Below, piece after piece: positions 51,216-54,512 of a stretch of 54,512 nt of DNA (the stretch's first letter is position 1; every line of letters begins with the position of its first letter). Below the pieces are notes generated by a model that made no database searches, was not told where the DNA came from, and was given only the letters and a program-made list of their open reading frames with translations. The stretch is from an uncultured Rhodospirillaceae bacterium. GTDB lineage: Bacteria > Pseudomonadota > Alphaproteobacteria > Rhodospirillales > UBA2165. The stretch is taken from the NCBI GenBank assembly GCA_913020445.1, contig CAJWAR010000002.1, forward strand, positions 84,275 to 138,786. Reading direction: 5' to 3'. Both the position numbers and the translations under genes were made by a program.

Positions 51216-52016
51216 TTATTTACAGCGTATTGTGGTGTCGTAACGAAACGGTCGTTTGGCCCAGGACGGCTGAACAAAAATGCCAATCTCACCCTTGAGC
51301 GCCTTGCCGCGTTTGCGAATTTTGAATGTCGCCTGTTGGGAGTTCGCCAATTTCATCCGGCGTTTGGAAACTAGCGCATTACCTTTGGTGCGGTGAATAC
51401 TGATAGCAGCCAGACGTGGCCATTTCTTACCCAAATTGGTGACTTGAAAAGTTGGCGTGTCGCCATCACAGCGGGCCGTTACTTCAACATCAAGCTTTGC
51501 CTCATTGATCGAAGACACTCGATCCTCAGCAGCGGCACCGATTTGAGATTGCGATTTCAGGCTGGCGAAATGGATATTCGGATCAACTGCCTGACCGCCT
51601 TTGGCCATTTGACCGGAAAATTTGTCCTGCAGACACCGGGTGACGACAATGCGCTGCTCAATTTGTACAATATGGCGCGCCAGTTGTTCACCGCGAAGCC
51701 GAATATCACGCGATTTGACCAGCGCCGTGCCATCACGCTCCAGGATATCCTGCATTTTCGCACGATAATTTTCCCATTTTTGAATGTAGGGATGCCAGTT
51801 GCCGCCATATTTGCGATCAACATAATTGACGATTTTGACATGAGTGGTTTTCCACCAGATGACATTCGGCAGGGCCGGACAACTTGCCGCCCGCGCGTTT
51901 ATATCCTCAGCCTGCAGCGCAGCCTCGGCAGTATGATGGGGAAGTAAAATTGTACCAGCGATAAAAGCCAGGCCAACAATTACGGGAAGTTTTGAAATCC
52001 CTCGGGACATGAGCAT
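51216..52016 (-). CDS. secreted protein of unknown function
   Basis: This 266-residue protein has a Sec signal peptide (about residues 1-32, cleavage near AEA-AL). ATG 52016 follows AAGGAG at 7 bases; a GTG at 52019 is also in frame. I do not recognise the family. Visible features are WWKTTHVKIVNYVDRKYGGN (a repeated alphaproteobacterial motif type), a helical middle with QMAKGGQAVD, and a C-terminal basic beta-rich part (LDVEVTARCDGDTPTFQVTN). Four cysteines (near 46, 133, 189 and 265) could form disulfides. It lies between a terminator and a hairpin at 52030-52046 near its leader. Function unknown. Confidence 0.7.
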   Translation of the reverse strand: MLMSRGISKLPVIVGLAFIAGTILLPHHTAEAALQAEDINARAASCPALPNVIWWKTTHVKIVNYVDRKYGGNWHPYIQKWENYRAKMQDILERDGTALVKSRDIRLRGEQLARHIVQIEQRIVVTRCLQDKFSGQMAKGGQAVDPNIHFASLKSQSQIGAAAEDRVSSINEAKLDVEVTARCDGDTPTFQVTNLGKKWPRLAAISIHRTKGNALVSKRRMKLANSQQATFKIRKRGKALKGEIGIFVQPSWAKRPFRYDTTIRCK

Positions 52017-52226
52017 CACTTCACTCCTTACTCATTTCTTGAGTAAAAAAGGTTAAAAACAGCTCACGCCCAAATCGGCATGCGTTACGGTAAGATGATT
52101 TTCCCTCATTCCCGAAAACGCGGATGGATTCTGTCATTGTTTGCAGAATCTCGGATTAATTAAGAGGATTAGACGCTAAAAGGAGTTAAGGACGGGTTAA
52201 TACGGCTTAACAAAAAGGAAAAATGC

Positions 52227-54512
52227 TCAGCTCGGAGCGGCAAGTTGGATGCGGCAATGAATTTGACCAAAGGGGGTCTCGAAATCATGCGCTTTCTGCC
52301 GGGAGAAATTGAAATTTGACCGGGCGTGAATAACGATAAGATCCGGGCACCACTCGGCAATCAGCTTAACGGCCGCATGGGCACGATCCGGCGTTGCCGT
52401 CGCCATAACCGCAGGGTTTTCGATGCCAATATCAGTGGCGACACTTTTGAGATGCTGGCGGGCCGGTGCGCACAAGGCGGTTTCCATTTCGTCAGAAAGA
52501 AAGCCTTCCGGCATCACACTGCCACTGCCCCAATTCCAATTGACAATCTGGCCAAAGGCCAATTCAGCACCCGCTTCTTCGGCCAGCCGATTTGCTTCTG
52601 CCATCGTTTCGCGCGCACCATCATCACCGTCGTCATGTTCAATAAGAGCAAGAATGCGATTTGGACTTTTGGCGCCCCGGCGCGGCCCCATATGCAGAAC
52701 CGGGTCCGGTTTAACATCGATTTTTTTGGCCGGAACAGGCATCGCCGAAACCGGCACCTGATTGCTCCTGGGCACGTCGGCTGGTTCAGACCCGCACTCC
52801 TGGAAGATATGTTTGCTGCAATTGGCGCAAATATCTTGATCGACAAAAGAATAAACAGTCGAAAGAGCGGCGGTTTTAGACTCAAAAATATTATCTTCAC
52901 CAATCGCGCCGATAAAGCCGGTGCGCTTTAATACGAGAGCGACCGCTTCTTTGATACCAACAAGGCAAAAGTGTCCGCCAACATTCCGGCGGCGGCGCGC
53001 TTCATTGGCAAGCGCCTCGGCGCCCTCCATATCAATGAAGTTAATGCCCGAGGTTACGACAACGAGATGTTTCTGCATCGGCTGGCCGCGTTCAAATTGC
53101 CGCAATTTGCCGACCACGTTAGATACAGCTCCAAAAAACAACGAGCCATCAATGCGGATAATTTTAACTTGCGGGCATTCTGCTAAATCCGGCGCCGCGC
53201 TAAAGCGGCGGCGTGGATCTGCTGTATCGGGGGCAAGCGTCGATACTTTAGGATGCGACGTACGGTTTAGATAAAAAATCAGCGACAAGATAACACCGGC
53301 GAAAATCGCGACTTCCAGACTTATAAACAAGACCGAAAAGAACGTCGCCAACATGACCGTGGTTTCAGATTTGCTCGATGTCAGAATTTGACGGATGTGC
53401 TGAACGTCGATCAACCCGGAAATAACCAAGAATAGAATTCCAGCAACGGTGGCTTTTGGCAGATATATCGCCAGCGGTGCGACAAACGGGGTCATGGCTA
53501 GGAGGATCACGCCACCGAGGGCGGCGGCCAAAGGTGTCCGCGCGCCGGAGCTAAAATTGAGAGCGCTTCGGTTGAAAGAGCCGGTAGCAACATAGCCTGA
53601 GAAAAAACCACCGAAGATGTTCGAAAGCCCTTGGCCAATGAATTCCTGACTGCCGTCAACTTGCTGACCGGTTTTAGCTGCAATTGAGCGGGCAATAGAG
53701 ACCGCCTCGGTGAGCGCAAATAAGGCAACGGCAAAAGCAGTCGGCGCCAGTTCTTTAAACACATCAAGCGAAAAATCCGGGGCCGATAAGGGGGGTAATC
53801 CAGAAGCAATCGCGCCAATTGTCGCCACTTTAGCAATGCCAAATTGGTTGAGTACATATGCCAGAAACGTCGAAATCAGCATGGCAAAAATCATATATGG
53901 CGATTTTGGCCAATATTTGCGAAGCAGCAGGCCGCTAATGATGGTGGCCATACCGACGGCTGTTGCGGCGTTGGAAATTTGATCAAACTGGCGAAAAATT
54001 ATGAGCGCTACATCGTAAAATGGCGAGCCGCGTGGAATTTCCAATCCTAAAAAATCCCTCGCCTGACTGGCCGCAATTAAAATGGCGGCACCGGCGGTAA
54101 AGCCAATCGCCACAGTATGCGAAATAAAATTAATCAGTGAGCCTAGGCGCATCAGCCCCATCGCCAGTTCAATGACGCCAACCATAAAGGTCAAAGTCAG
54201 GACCAGTGTTACGTAGCTCGCCGTTCCGGCGTCGGCCAAGATACCGATTGAGGAGAAAATAAGGATTGAAGCAGCAGTCGTCGGGCCTGAAACCAAATGC
54301 CAGGAGGAGCCGAATAGGGCCGCCACAATGGCTGGTATCATGCCGGCGTAAAGACCATATTCAGGCGGCATGCCGGCAATGGTCGCGAAGGCGACACCTT
54401 GCGGGATCATGATCATCGCACCGGTAAAGGCCGCTAATAAGTCAGCCTGAGCAGTTTCGCGGTTAACCGAGCGAAGCCAAAACAAAAATGGAAAGATACG
54501 GCTTTCGCCCCC
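52227..54512 (-). CDS. SulP-family anion permease with STAS and USP-like domains, 5'-partial
   Basis: The open frame runs to the right window edge, so the start is missing. Visible order: SulP transport domain with the signature PQGVAFATIAGMPPEYGLYA and GFTAGAAILIAASQARDFLG, about 11 helices; STAS domain (VKIIRIDGSLFFGAVSNVVG, FIDMEGAEALANEARRRR); a short Cys-rich segment (DICANCSKHIFQECG); then a universal-stress-protein-like domain (RILALIEHDDGDDGARETMA, DLIVIHARSNF). SulP carriers move sulfate, bicarbonate or dicarboxylates. The USP and Cys segment are unusual additions and may sense nucleotide or redox state (inference). It is followed by a 210-bp gap with no gene before the secreted protein. 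Confidence 0.9.
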   Translation of the reverse strand, partial: GGESRIFPFLFWLRSVNRETAQADLLAAFTGAMIMIPQGVAFATIAGMPPEYGLYAGMIPAIVAALFGSSWHLVSGPTTAASILIFSSIGILADAGTASYVTLVLTLTFMVGVIELAMGLMRLGSLINFISHTVAIGFTAGAAILIAASQARDFLGLEIPRGSPFYDVALIIFRQFDQISNAATAVGMATIISGLLLRKYWPKSPYMIFAMLISTFLAYVLNQFGIAKVATIGAIASGLPPLSAPDFSLDVFKELAPTAFAVALFALTEAVSIARSIAAKTGQQVDGSQEFIGQGLSNIFGGFFSGYVATGSFNRSALNFSSGARTPLAAALGGVILLAMTPFVAPLAIYLPKATVAGILFLVISGLIDVQHIRQILTSSKSETTVMLATFFSVLFISLEVAIFAGVILSLIFYLNRTSHPKVSTLAPDTADPRRRFSAAPDLAECPQVKIIRIDGSLFFGAVSNVVGKLRQFERGQPMQKHLVVVTSGINFIDMEGAEALANEARRRRNVGGHFCLVGIKEAVALVLKRTGFIGAIGEDNIFESKTAALSTVYSFVDQDICANCSKHIFQECGSEPADVPRSNQVPVSAMPVPAKKIDVKPDPVLHMGPRRGAKSPNRILALIEHDDGDDGARETMAEANRLAEEAGAELAFGQIVNWNWGSGSVMPEGFLSDEMETALCAPARQHLKSVATDIGIENPAVMATATPDRAHAAVKLIAEWCPDLIVIHARSNFNFSRQKAHDFETPFGQIHCRIQLAAPS

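Overview
The window reads as a chromosomal segment of a free-living, probably marine, motile alphaproteobacterium, most like Rhodospirillales and relatives. The basis is the gene order flgB-flgC-fliE-fliQ-fliR-flhB followed by the cell-cycle kinase gene cckA, the abundance of TRAP and tripartite tricarboxylate (TTT) solute importers, CtrA-like sites, and protein texts typical of that group. Base composition is near 50% GC with AT-rich intergenic regions. No rRNA, intact tRNA, CRISPR array or complete insertion sequence was found.

Region 1 (1-11.7 kb) is a catabolic module. A minus-strand operon carries two glutathione transferases and a TRAP importer (dctP-dctQ-dctM, the last cut by the window edge). 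An IclR-type regulator is divergent from it. A second minus-strand pair encodes a MaoC-type enoyl-CoA hydratase and a cytoplasmic reductive-dehalogenase-like cobalamin/Fe-S protein. A plus-strand operon encodes an old-yellow-enzyme/dienoyl-CoA-reductase-like protein, an acyl-CoA ligase and a third glutathione transferase. Two near-identical inverted repeats (9-bp arms, 20-bp spacer) lie in the two divergent promoter regions, tying these genes into one likely IclR regulon. The inferred job is import, CoA activation, reduction, hydration and glutathione- or cobalamin-dependent processing of an unusual acid, possibly a halogenated or aryl-ether one.

Region 2 (11.7-16.4 kb) is less orderly. It holds an orphan NMT1-PAS histidine kinase, a solitary phage-terminase-type nuclease domain between imperfect direct repeats, a secreted alpha/beta hydrolase, and eight copies of a short palindromic repeat confined to this stretch.

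Region 3 (16.4-30.3 kb) has a minus-strand series: AprA-like flavoprotein, AprB-like ferredoxin, TctC-TctB-TctA importer, aspartate-dehydrogenase-like enzyme, and a two-subunit sulfopyruvate-decarboxylase-like TPP enzyme. Divergent from it are a cytoplasmic molybdopterin oxidoreductase and a TAXI-TRAP importer. I infer organosulfonate catabolism, with L-cysteate or sulfolactate as candidate substrate.

Region 4 (30.4-44 kb) contains a nitronate monooxygenase-like protein, a branched-chain-type ABC binding protein, a UbiD-family decarboxylase, an ArfA-like ribosome-rescue peptide (51 aa), a Gfo/Idh/MocA oxidoreductase, cckA, the flagellar export/rod operon, a DJ-1/PfpI protein and a secreted caspase-like protein with an AMIN-like C-terminal domain.

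Region 5 (44-54.5 kb) has pyruvate carboxylase, then a LysR regulator divergent from an alkylsulfatase and a short-chain dehydrogenase. This block is bracketed by a 28-bp repeat that differs at one position. A secreted protein of unknown function and a SulP-STAS-USP sulfate-permease-like fusion (5'-partial) follow. Several unrelated-looking loci (sulfonate enzymes, alkylsulfatase, SulP permease) share a sulfur theme.
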